DNA from: JANYCD01 sp043738385
GTDB taxonomy: Bacteria; Pseudomonadota; Gammaproteobacteria; Burkholderiales; Rhodocyclaceae
DNA length: 38,832 nt
Direction: 5' to 3'
Assembly (NCBI GenBank): GCA_043738385.1
Contig: JAYUGL010000069.1
Coordinates: 1-38,832 of the forward strand
Of the stretch, positions 8,665-16,085 are shown one piece after another; position 1 is the stretch's first letter, and each line of letters starts with the position of its first letter. The position numbers and the translations under genes are program-made. The notes under the pieces were generated by a model. The model saw only the letters and a program-made list of their open reading frames with translations, made no database searches and was not told where the DNA came from.

Positions 8665-9491
8665 TGTGGCTTCCTGAGCGGGGCGTTGAGAAGAATTGGC
8701 TGGCCCTCATGGTCGACTGCATAGCCGAATCCAAAGGGATCCATCGGCAGTGTGCGGATCAGTCCGGCGTTCACCAGTTCCTGCAAGTCGCGCAAGGGCC
8801 GGCCGGTGTTGGATTGATATTTCACGGCGGCTTCCCGCAAGGTTTCTAGAGACCGCAAACGCGCTGCCCGCGTCTGGAGATAGCGCTTGAAGCCGCCCTC
8901 CCGCGACTGATTGGCCATGCCTTCGATGACGCCGATGGCAACCCGCGGCTCGTACCCCTTTTCGAACCAGCGCGCCGCCACATTCTCAATGGCAAAGCGA
9001 TCGTTCTGATCCGTCGCCCGAGGCGAAGCCTTCATCAGCCATTGCGCCGCAGCGATCGGATCGCGCTTGAAGTGGTAGAGATTGAAAGCGTAATAAAAGA
9101 TCGGCTGCCAGTCGAAGGGACGGGCGACGATGGCCCGCAGCAACACGTCCTGCGCCGCATCGACCTCGCCATTCCAGGGCAGAATCGCCGCCGCAATGTA
9201 ATAGTTGTCCTCATGGGCCGGGTTGAGCCAGGCCACGTCCTGCTGCACCCGGCCCTGTATCCTGAAATTGTCGGCCTGCATGCGGTCGGTTGACGCCACC
9301 AGGGCGCGAAAACCGTTGATATTTGCCGCCAGATAGCGATCGCCGCCGGCCAGGCCAACCTGCACGAAGCGCGGCAATGCCACCTGCATCTCGCGCACTA
9401 CGCCGGTCCGTGGAATGTTGTTGAGATGGTTGATCGCGGCGCCATAGAGCAGCACTGCGATCAAGAGAATCGAGATATGACGAACATCCAT
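8661..9491 (-). CDS. Membrane-anchored repeat protein with PulG-like tail, between ABC subunits
   Basis: A 276-residue protein with one N-terminal anchor (residues about 5-20, ILLIAVLLYGAAI). The middle is helical and repeat-like, with segments such as PFDWQPIFYYAFNLYHF and RFAIENVAARWFEKGY that look like TPR-type helices. The C-terminus reads LQELVNAGLIRTLPMDPFG, closely like the end of PulG/GspG major pseudopilins (a Leu-Val...Leu-Pro-x-Asp-Pro-x-Gly pattern). The frame stays open upstream into the permease gene; ATG 9491 was chosen because it starts the anchor and lies 8 bases after the permease stop. The position between permease and ATPase matches PilG of the Myxococcus pilGHI set, but no sequence comparison could be run. 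Confidence 0.75.
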   Translation of the reverse strand: MDVRHISILLIAVLLYGAAINHLNNIPRTGVVREMQVALPRFVQVGLAGGDRYLAANINGFRALVASTDRMQADNFRIQGRVQQDVAWLNPAHEDNYYIAAAILPWNGEVDAAQDVLLRAIVARPFDWQPIFYYAFNLYHFKRDPIAAAQWLMKASPRATDQNDRFAIENVAARWFEKGYEPRVAIGVIEGMANQSREGGFKRYLQTRAARLRSLETLREAAVKYQSNTGRPLRDLQELVNAGLIRTLPMDPFGFGYAVDHEGQPILLNAPLRKPQ

Positions 9492-9499
9492 TCGTGTGA

Positions 9500-10303
9500 T
9501 TAGGTAAATTCCCGCCGTGAAAAGGCCGTCGCCGCAAGCCCGATCATCAGCGCAATGTAGCCCAAGGCCATCGGCACCGCCCACAGCACCTCGTCTGCCC
9601 TGGGCGGCATGGAGTACATCGGCCACAGCCGCCAGTCGAGGCGGGAGAGGTCGGGCATTAGCCACTGGATGCCATAGGTAATGGGATCGAAACGCGCCAC
9701 CATGGCGATATCGCCGTCCGCGCCATGGCTCAGATAATCGCGCACCGCGCCCAGGCTGTTGGCGCCGATCGCGAAAGCCGCGCCCAAGGCGAGTGGCAGG
9801 ACGGCAACGGTGGACAGCGAGGCAATCCACAAGGCGAACGCGGTGACCACCGCGACCTCAAGCCATAGCCCGGCGATAGTCGTCCAGTAGGGCAGGCCCA
9901 GCATCACCGGGAACTGCTGTTCATAACCGCCACCGGCAAGGATTACCGCCAGCCACAGGGCCAGACCGAGGATGATCGTCGCGACCAGCGACAGCGCCAG
10001 TATGCCCAGATAGCGGCCGATCACATAGTGTGAACGTGGCACTGGATAGGTCAAGGCGAAAATGACGGTACGGCGGTCGATTTCGCGGCCCACCAGTTCC
10101 TGCACCCAAAACAGGGAGAGCAGCACGAGCGAGAAGCGCAGGCCGGACAAGCCGACGTCAAGCGCCACGGTCTGGGGTTGGCGCGGCGAGAAATGCCCGG
10201 TCAGATAGGCGACGCCGACCAGCAACAGGCCGAACACAAAAATCGCGTGGAAGCTCTTGCCGCGAAAGCCGGAACGCCATGCAGAAACGACGAATTGGAA
10301 CAT
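9500..10303 (-). CDS. ABC-2 type exporter permease (PilI-like)
   Basis: A 267-residue integral membrane protein with six probable helices (about residues 20-38, 52-70, 98-120, 135-155, 160-180, 240-260). The segment ELVGREIDRRTVIFALTYPVPRSHYVIGRYLG is typical of ABC-2 permeases of the ABC-transport-of-multicopper/gliding class. It pairs with the ATPase at 7777-8664. It begins just after a strong hairpin terminator that follows the pilin genes, so its expression is probably lower than that of the pilins. Substrate unknown; context points to pilus assembly or pilin modification. Confidence 0.85.
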   Translation of the reverse strand: MFQFVVSAWRSGFRGKSFHAIFVFGLLLVGVAYLTGHFSPRQPQTVALDVGLSGLRFSLVLLSLFWVQELVGREIDRRTVIFALTYPVPRSHYVIGRYLGILALSLVATIILGLALWLAVILAGGGYEQQFPVMLGLPYWTTIAGLWLEVAVVTAFALWIASLSTVAVLPLALGAAFAIGANSLGAVRDYLSHGADGDIAMVARFDPITYGIQWLMPDLSRLDWRLWPMYSMPPRADEVLWAVPMALGYIALMIGLAATAFSRREFT

Positions 10304-10314
10304 GGGGGGACTCG

Positions 10315-10344
10315 CAAAAGGACAGTGCGCCGAAGCGCACTGTC
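10315..10344 (-). terminator. UUCG-loop intrinsic terminator/attenuator after the pilin genes
   Basis: Read on the minus strand, a perfect 10 bp stem (GACAGTGCGC paired with GCGCACTGTC, 10321-10344) is closed by TTCG, an especially stable tetraloop, and followed by CCTTTT. It lies between the PilA-C stop (10389) and the ABC permease start (10303). The short T run suggests incomplete termination, leaving pilins highly expressed and the transporter less so. Confidence 0.85.
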
Positions 10345-10388
10345 TTGACTCAGGTCCTGCGGGAAATTCCCCGGGGACGATGAATCAA

Positions 10389-10742
10389 TTAGCTGCTGAT
10401 CGCATCGGCAAGCGTCTGTGCAGCATTAACATCCGCTGCGAGGCAGCCGGTTGCCGCACACGTTGCCGCGGTATTCGGCACAATGCCGCCGCCGGCCGAG
10501 GAACCGTAAAAGGCGTTCTTGCCCTTTACCGATGCTGCTGCCACCGTATAGTAGGTGACGAGGTCGTTACCATGAAGTATTACGTTGTTGGAACACTTGG
10601 GGGTAAATGCGACGATCACAAACGTGCCGATCGGCACTTGGCTGGCAGTTTGGGCGACGCCACCAGTACAGATCGTTGTGGCGGCAGCAAAGGATCCGGC
10701 CGAAGCCAGCAGGGCGGTCACCAGAAAAGCAATCTTCTTCAT
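10389..10742 (-). CDS. Secreted pilin-partner protein (PilA-C/Spc-like second half of a split pilin)
   Basis: A 117-residue protein with a Sec signal peptide (MKKIAFLVTALLASAGSFAA, cleavage likely around residue 20) and a Gly/Ala/Thr-rich body, including TYYTVAAASVKGKNAFYGSS and four cysteines (residues 25, 50, 95, 100) that could form two disulfides. It has no type III pilin leader. It lies 56 bases downstream of a 60-residue PilA that lacks any globular head. In Geobacter sulfurreducens a short PilA-N is likewise followed by a secreted PilA-C (GSU1497) that supplies the head domain; this protein fits that part in size, export signal and position. ATG 10742 has an AGGAG box 8 bases upstream. 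The assignment rests on architecture, not on an alignment. Confidence 0.8.
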   Translation of the reverse strand: MKKIAFLVTALLASAGSFAAATTICTGGVAQTASQVPIGTFVIVAFTPKCSNNVILHGNDLVTYYTVAAASVKGKNAFYGSSAGGGIVPNTAATCAATGCLAADVNAAQTLADAISS

Positions 10743-10798
10743 ATCAAATTCTCCTGAGAAAAATTTTGAAACCGGGTATTGAACGCTGACGGCCGTCG

Positions 10799-10981
10799 TT
10801 ACTGAGTCGAATTGGCGATGGACTGGGTCATCAGGTTGCGCGCATCGGACTGGGCAGCCTTGTCCTCGCCCTTCTTGGTGTACTGGCTGAACTGGGGAAT
10901 CGCGACAGCGGCGAGAATGCCGATGATGGCGACCACGATCATCAATTCGATGAGGGTGAAGCCTTGTTGCAGTTTCTTCAT
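10799..10981 (-). CDS. pilA: Short type IV pilin PilA (PilA-N type)
   Basis: Just 60 residues: leader MKKLQQG, prepilin peptidase site G|FTLIEL, the conserved Glu5, the hydrophobic helix ending AAVAIPQFSQY, then a short amphipathic tail ending IANSTQ. The mature form is 53 residues and has no globular domain or C-terminal disulfide loop; common PilA/PilE proteins are 130-160. ATG 10979-10981 is preferred over an upstream in-frame codon because AGGAG sits 8 bases before it and the leader has the normal length. Mature aromatics are Phe1, Phe24 and Tyr27 only; it lacks counterparts of Geobacter Tyr32, Phe51 and Tyr57. A sigma-54 promoter lies upstream and the probable partner subunit follows 56 bases downstream. 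Confidence 0.92.
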   Translation of the reverse strand: MKKLQQGFTLIELMIVVAIIGILAAVAIPQFSQYTKKGEDKAAQSDARNLMTQSIANSTQ

Positions 10982-11058
10982 GAAGTTCTCCTTACAGGTT
11001 GAACCAGGGAAATCCGGATCGCTTTCGCGACCGGTATGCAGAAGCACAGGCTCTTATG

Positions 11059-11074
11059 AGCAAGGGGCATGCCA
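11059..11074 (-). promoter_or_regulatory. Sigma-54 (RpoN) promoter of pilA
   Basis: The minus strand reads TGGCATGCCCCTTGCT, matching the -24/-12 consensus TGGCAC-N5-TTGCW at all but one position, with the essential GG and GC exactly 10 bases apart. Transcription would start near 11048, leaving a leader of about 67 bases before the pilA ATG with its AGGAG box. pilA genes in Pseudomonas, Geobacter and Myxococcus are driven by sigma-54 with the activator PilR. The AT-rich stretch just upstream (11090-11118) could bind PilR or IHF; no PilS/PilR gene lies in the window. Confidence 0.85.
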
Positions 11075-11170
11075 ATGGTAATCTCGTGACATATTTAACA
11101 TTTTTCCTTGTTTTCCCCTATGGAGGCCGCGATTGCTCGTCCCGAACACGTCATGAACTGACAGTTCACG

Positions 11171-12811
11171 TCACATTGCCGACATGGTTCCAAGGACGGC
11201 CGCTTCGTCGATTTCATCAATCTGCTGTGGGTCGAGGAAGGTCTCGGCATACTTCTGATAGATTTTTTTCTCGATGAATACCCGAAACAGATCAGGGTCA
11301 ATGTGCCCGCCGGCGGAAAACTCGCGCAGGATGCTCAGCGCCTGTGAAAGTTTCATGCCCTGCTTGTACGGCCGGTCACGGGCGGTCAAGGCTTCGAAAA
11401 TGTCGGCGATGCCCACGATGCGGGCCTGCACCGACATCTGGTCGCGTGTCAGCCCTTTTGGGTAACCCTTGCCATCCATGCGTTCGTGGTGACCGCCAGC
11501 GTATTCGGTCACGTTTTTCAGGCGGGCGGGCCAGGGCAATTGCTCCAGCATCTTGATGGTGGCGACAATGTGATGGTTGATGGTCTCGCGTTCCGCACCT
11601 GTCAGCGTGCCAGCGCGGATGGTGAGATTCTCGATCTCGTCGGCGCTGAGAAAATCAGCCTCGACACCCTCCACGTTGCGCCATTTGCGTTTCATGCCGA
11701 TATCGCGCACCCGTTGCTGATCCTCGGGGCGCATGGCCTCCCCGCCGACATTGCAGCGGCGCAGGAATTCGCGCTCTTCATCGAGTTTTTCCAGAAATTT
11801 CGCGCACTCGCTCCATAAGCGGGCCTCAAGCGTGGAATCTTTTGCAACGCGCGACTCTAGTATCTGGTTGAGGGTGGCGATCTGCGCGTCCCGTTTCAGC
11901 ACCTCAAAACGGGCGTCGATCAGATGGATGCGGTCGAAGATGGTTTGCAGCTTGGTGGCCTTGTCCACCACATGCACAGGCGTGGTGACCTTGCCGCAGT
12001 CGTGCAGCAAGCCGGCGATCTTGAGTTCATAGCGATCCTTGTCGGTCATGCGGAAGTCGGCCAAGGGGCCACTATCGGTTTCGTTCACCGCCTCGGCCAA
12101 CATCATGGTCAGGGCTGGAACGCGCTGACAGTGGCCACCGATATAAAGCGACTTTTCGTCGATGGCCAAGTTGATGAGATTAATAAAGGACTCAAACAAC
12201 GCCTCAAGCTGAGTGATGAGTTGCCGGTTGGTCAAGGCGATTGCCGCCTGCGAAGCGAGTGATTCAACAAGCCGCTGATCGGAAGTGGAGAACGCCTCCA
12301 CATTTTTCGTCGCCGGATCGGCCGCATTGATCAACTGCAGCACGCCGATAATCTCACTCTCATGATTCTTCATCGGCACCGTCAGGAATGACTGCGACCG
12401 ATAGCCCGTTCCCGCGTCGAATTTGCGCGTTCCGGAAAAGTCGAAGCCGGCCTCAATATAGGCATCGGCAATATTCACGGTCTTGTCGTTGATGGCGGCA
12501 TAGGTGGCCACCATGGCGTTGTTCGGCTCACCTTTCCCGTTGTGCAACGGCAGATCGGGCAAGGTAATCGGACTACCTGTGGCACCCCCCAGGGCGATAC
12601 CCAAAGTATCGGTGTGCATGATTTCGAAGCGCAGATGCTGGCGGTCTTCCGTCATGCGGTACAGCGTGCCGCCATCGGCATGGGTGATGGTCTTGGCAGC
12701 GACCAGAATACTTTCCAGCAGCCGGTTGATGTCGCGCTCCTTGGAAAGCGCGGCGCCGACCTCGTTGAGCTGCTCTAGCCGGCGGAAAAGATCATCGGTA
12801 TCCGTGTGCAT
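11171..12811 (-). CDS. GAF-HD-GYP protein, probable cyclic-di-GMP phosphodiesterase
   Basis: A 546-residue cytoplasmic protein. Residues about 20-200 form a GAF domain (SFLTVPMKN, IIGVLQLINA). Residues about 215-520 form an HD-GYP domain: HD pair in GLLHDCGKVTTP (His270-Asp271), then HHERMDGKGYPKGL from residue 441 and ADIFEALTARDRPYK. The full HD-GYP signature suggests an active enzyme that breaks down cyclic-di-GMP; the family usually has HDIGK where this has HDCGK. It starts 2 bases after the stop of the GAF-PilB ATPase gene, so the two are translated from one message and probably act on the same pilus. An unusual insert of about 120 residues (roughly 285-400) separates the HD pair from the GYP motif. 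Confidence 0.9.
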   Translation of the reverse strand: MHTDTDDLFRRLEQLNEVGAALSKERDINRLLESILVAAKTITHADGGTLYRMTEDRQHLRFEIMHTDTLGIALGGATGSPITLPDLPLHNGKGEPNNAMVATYAAINDKTVNIADAYIEAGFDFSGTRKFDAGTGYRSQSFLTVPMKNHESEIIGVLQLINAADPATKNVEAFSTSDQRLVESLASQAAIALTNRQLITQLEALFESFINLINLAIDEKSLYIGGHCQRVPALTMMLAEAVNETDSGPLADFRMTDKDRYELKIAGLLHDCGKVTTPVHVVDKATKLQTIFDRIHLIDARFEVLKRDAQIATLNQILESRVAKDSTLEARLWSECAKFLEKLDEEREFLRRCNVGGEAMRPEDQQRVRDIGMKRKWRNVEGVEADFLSADEIENLTIRAGTLTGAERETINHHIVATIKMLEQLPWPARLKNVTEYAGGHHERMDGKGYPKGLTRDQMSVQARIVGIADIFEALTARDRPYKQGMKLSQALSILREFSAGGHIDPDLFRVFIEKKIYQKYAETFLDPQQIDEIDEAAVLGTMSAM

Positions 12812-12813
12812 GA

Positions 12814-15189
12814 CTACTTGATACAGACCGCCCTGACCTGCTTCAGATCGGTGATGCCTTGCAGCACCTTTTCCATACCGTCCATCTTCAGGGTCTGCAT
12901 TCCATCATCAAGTGCCTGGGCGAACAGCTCGGCGACGCGCGCGTGCTCTTGAATCAGTTTTTTGATCGCATCGGTGCCGACCATCAGCTCATGCAGGCCT
13001 AGCCGTCCTTTGTAACCCGTGTTGCCGCAATCGGGACAACCCCTGGGATGGTACAAAGCAAACTTGCCGTCCTTGCCGTAGTCCTTGAGCAGGCGCTTGT
13101 AAACGTTTTCGTAAGCAGCTTTGCCTTCCTTCTTGAAGGTCTCGGTATGAATCAGTTCGGTACAGTACTCGGTGAGAAACAGCCTCATCTCCGCAGCGTC
13201 CGGGGTGTAGGCCTCCTTGCATTTGCAGAGCCTTTTGGCGAGACGCTGTGCCAGGATGCCGAGGATGGCATCGGCGAAGTTGAACGGATCCATACCCATG
13301 TCGAGCAGGCGGGTCACCGATTCCGGAGCACTGTTGGTATGCAGAGTGGCGAACACCAGGTGACCCGTAAGCGACGCCTCGATGCCGATCGCGGTGGTTT
13401 CCTTGTCGCGCATTTCGCCGACCATGATGATGTCCGGGTCGGCACGGAGAAAGGCTTTCATGATGACCGCGAAATCCATGCCGGCCTTTTTGTTGATCTG
13501 GCACTGACGCAAGCCCTTCTGCGTAATTTCGACCGGGTCTTCCGCCGTCCAGATCTTGGTGTCCGGCGTGTTGAGAAACTTGAGCACGGAGTGCAGCGTG
13601 GTGGTCTTGCCGGAACCGGTCGGGCCGCAGACGAAAAACAGCCCGTAGGGCTTGCTCACCGTCGCCTTGAGCGTCTCCAGATTCCTGGGTAACACACCCA
13701 GTTTATCGAGCGGAATCGGCTCTCCCGCCGCAAGAATACGCATCACCACGTCTTCGACACCGCCCGTCGACGGGATAGTCGCCACGCGCAATTCGATGTC
13801 GAGCGGGCCGAATTTTTTGAACTTTATCTTGCCGTCCTGCGGTCTACGTTTTTCGGAGATATCAAGATCGCACATGATCTTGATGCGCGCAACGATGGCG
13901 TTGCGGTAGCTGGCCGGGATCTCGATGTATTTGACCAACCCGCCGTCCTTGCGAAAGCGGATCAAGGTTTTTTCCTTGCCTGGCGCCGGTTCAATATGAA
14001 TGTCGGATGCACCTTGCTGATAGGCGTCCACGATCACCTTGTTGACCAGCTTGACCAGTTCGTTATCGGCGGCGGCGGAAACATCGTCGGACGACGAGTC
14101 CATGGCTCCCTCATCGCCCTCATCAAGACTTGAGAGCAGGTCGCCCACCGAGGTCATGTCCAACTCGGGACCGCTGGCGCCAAAAAGCTGATCCAGGGTT
14201 TCCTTGAATTCCTTGTTGGTCGTCACCCGGTAGGCGATCTTGCCGCGGGAGAACACGTTGCTGACGACTCGCGATCCTTTGACCTGTTCCGGATCCATGC
14301 AAATAACGATGATGCCCTCGGGTGTATCGTCAATCGGCGCCCATTGGTGCTGCTCGAGGTACTCCCTCTTGAGGTTCTTGAGCAGATCCAACGGCTTGAT
14401 TCGATCAGGCTTCAAAGGTTCGTAGGGCACGCCAAAAAATTTGGCCAGAGACATGCCAAGAGTGGACAACTTGATCTGGAATTGATCGATCAGTATGTCT
14501 TCAATGCTGCGTTTGTCCTTGCGCGCAGTACGCTTGGCGACACCCAGTTCTTCCGCAGTGAGCAATGCATCAACCACCAGATAATCATACTTTGAGCGCA
14601 CCATTTGCGCCGGCTTGTTGCGCTGGGTGATCGCGATGGCGAGCGTCTCGCACAGACCCTTGACACCCTCTTCCGCAACCGACGTGAACGGGGTTCCGCC
14701 CTTGTTATTGATGATCTGCACGACCCCCAGCAGCTCGCCGCTACCCAGCTCAACGATGGGGCCGACCAGCATTTGCCTGGTACGGTAACCGGTGCGTTTA
14801 TCAACTTCCTGAAGAAAGCGCAGGCCGGGATGAATGCTCTTTAATTCGGCATCGTCATAAACATCGCGAACGTTGATGATCCGCCGCGACAGCGCAACAT
14901 AGCCCGCGACACTCTGGTCGGTAATCGGCAGCTTCAGATCCTTGAAAGAATTGAGGCCGGTCTTCACCTTGGAGACGATAGAGGCTTTGTCTTCGCCGAT
15001 GGCATAAATCGTCAGCCGGTCGGCATTGAACAGGGCGCAGATATCCTGCGATAGCGCCAGCATGATCTCGTCCACATTGGATGTGGCGTGGATTTTGTTG
15101 GTGACCGCTTGAAGCGTTTTGAAAAATTGCAGCCGGGTGCCGACATCGCCTCCGGCAGCATCTTGCGGACTATTCAGAACAGCACTCAT
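12814..15189 (-). CDS. GAF-PilB/GspE-type secretion ATPase
   Basis: A 791-residue protein with an N-terminal GAF domain (about 20-190; GPIVELGSGELLGVVQIIN), then a PilB/GspE N-terminal domain (about 200-340), a short acidic linker, and the hexameric ATPase: Walker A GPTGSGKT (522-529), Asp box WTAEDPVE, Walker B DIIMVGEMRD (586-595) and His box GHLVFATLHT. Zinc-type cysteines are CKC near 655 and CPDC further on. PilB drives pilus extension; the extra GAF sensor is unusual. ATG 15189 has AAGGTGG upstream; a TTG at 15222 is weaker. It leads an operon with the GAF-HD-GYP gene and sits about 1.8 kb upstream of the pilins. A GspE role in type II secretion cannot be excluded, but the pilin neighbours favour pilus extension. 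Confidence 0.9.
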   Translation of the reverse strand: MSAVLNSPQDAAGGDVGTRLQFFKTLQAVTNKIHATSNVDEIMLALSQDICALFNADRLTIYAIGEDKASIVSKVKTGLNSFKDLKLPITDQSVAGYVALSRRIINVRDVYDDAELKSIHPGLRFLQEVDKRTGYRTRQMLVGPIVELGSGELLGVVQIINNKGGTPFTSVAEEGVKGLCETLAIAITQRNKPAQMVRSKYDYLVVDALLTAEELGVAKRTARKDKRSIEDILIDQFQIKLSTLGMSLAKFFGVPYEPLKPDRIKPLDLLKNLKREYLEQHQWAPIDDTPEGIIVICMDPEQVKGSRVVSNVFSRGKIAYRVTTNKEFKETLDQLFGASGPELDMTSVGDLLSSLDEGDEGAMDSSSDDVSAAADNELVKLVNKVIVDAYQQGASDIHIEPAPGKEKTLIRFRKDGGLVKYIEIPASYRNAIVARIKIMCDLDISEKRRPQDGKIKFKKFGPLDIELRVATIPSTGGVEDVVMRILAAGEPIPLDKLGVLPRNLETLKATVSKPYGLFFVCGPTGSGKTTTLHSVLKFLNTPDTKIWTAEDPVEITQKGLRQCQINKKAGMDFAVIMKAFLRADPDIIMVGEMRDKETTAIGIEASLTGHLVFATLHTNSAPESVTRLLDMGMDPFNFADAILGILAQRLAKRLCKCKEAYTPDAAEMRLFLTEYCTELIHTETFKKEGKAAYENVYKRLLKDYGKDGKFALYHPRGCPDCGNTGYKGRLGLHELMVGTDAIKKLIQEHARVAELFAQALDDGMQTLKMDGMEKVLQGITDLKQVRAVCIK

Positions 15190-15270
15190 AACGCCACCTT
15201 CTTTCCTGACGCAGACTTGCAATAATTTTCAATTTTAACAAATCGCCGATGAACCCTGCCTTCGAAGGGT

Positions 15271-15285
15271 CGCAATTCAATTGCG
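15271..15285. promoter_or_regulatory. Palindrome upstream of the GAF-PilB gene
   Basis: The sequence cgcaattcaattgcg is a perfect 7-base inverted repeat around a single base. It lies 82 bases upstream of the ATPase start codon, in the 121-base gap behind the metallo-hydrolase gene. It could be an operator for a dimeric regulator; no matching regulator is in the window. Confidence 0.4.
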
Positions 15286-15310
15286 TCGGCCACAAACAAG
15301 GAAATGCATC

Positions 15311-16078
15311 TCAAAACTCAAACACCTGATTGTTTTGCAGCATCCGCGGTCGAAATTCGCCGATAGACTCTTCTAGCTCCAGCATCGTCAGCTCACTCTG
15401 GCCCGGCTTGAGATGCGTGATCAACAATTCCACTTTGTGCCTCAAGTGCTTCAATTCTTCGGCCAGCATGCTGGGACAAAGGTGCTTGGAAGTTGATGCC
15501 AAGGCATGTTCCCGATTTGGAAAAGCACACTCATAAATCAGATAACGCAAATTCTTGATCTTGTTGATTTCAGCCCATTGTTCCAGGCAGGCCGCGGTAT
15601 CTCCCGAAAAAACCAGGCTCGCGGCGCTGGAATCCAGCCAATAGCCAACCGCCGGCACGGTGTGGTTGGCCGGCAACGCGGTGATGGTACGCCCATCGAT
15701 GACAATTGGTTCACCGACGCCAAGTGGTTGAAATTTCATGAGTGGCTTTTCGATGCTCGGAATTTCACAAAAATTTGGCCATATCAGCCAGTTGAACACA
15801 TGGGTACGGAGAATATCGATGACCGCCTCGGTGGCATGAACCGTTAGCGGCCGGTCACGCATTTCGCCAACGGTATCGACCATGAGCGGCAGGCAGGCTA
15901 TGTGATCGAGGTGAGTGTGCGTCAGGAACAGGTGGTCGATCTGAGTCAGTTCCGAAATGGACAGATCGCCAAGCCCGGTACCGGCATCGATCAGAATGTC
16001 ATGGTCCACCAAGATTGACGTTGTCCGCTGATGACGCCCGCCGATGCCACCACTACATCCGAGGATCCGAACTTTCAT
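15311..16078 (-). CDS. Metallo-beta-lactamase-fold hydrolase, candidate class II cAMP phosphodiesterase
   Basis: A 255-residue protein beginning MKVRILGCSGGIGG, with the metal-binding motif THTHLDH near residues 52-58, a second His in PANHTVPAVG, the Asp of FSGDTAA and a final His in ITHLKPGQ. This pattern fits the MBL-fold branch that holds class II cyclic-nucleotide phosphodiesterases (CpdP/yeast PDE1 type) and RNase Z-like enzymes. It starts 7 bases after the stop of an adenylate cyclase gene, which makes cAMP a reasonable substrate: synthesis and breakdown enzymes encoded together. ATG 16078 was chosen over 16114 because it places the metal site at the usual distance and avoids overlap. 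Confidence 0.8.
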   Translation of the reverse strand: MKVRILGCSGGIGGRHQRTTSILVDHDILIDAGTGLGDLSISELTQIDHLFLTHTHLDHIACLPLMVDTVGEMRDRPLTVHATEAVIDILRTHVFNWLIWPNFCEIPSIEKPLMKFQPLGVGEPIVIDGRTITALPANHTVPAVGYWLDSSAASLVFSGDTAACLEQWAEINKIKNLRYLIYECAFPNREHALASTSKHLCPSMLAEELKHLRHKVELLITHLKPGQSELTMLELEESIGEFRPRMLQNNQVFEF

Positions 16079-16085
16079 CCAGATA

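Noticed and set aside
10982..11047. Longer PilA with a 22-residue N-terminal extension
   Set aside because: The extension is not a pilin leader, and the AGGAG box and G|FTLIEL spacing support ATG 10979-10981.
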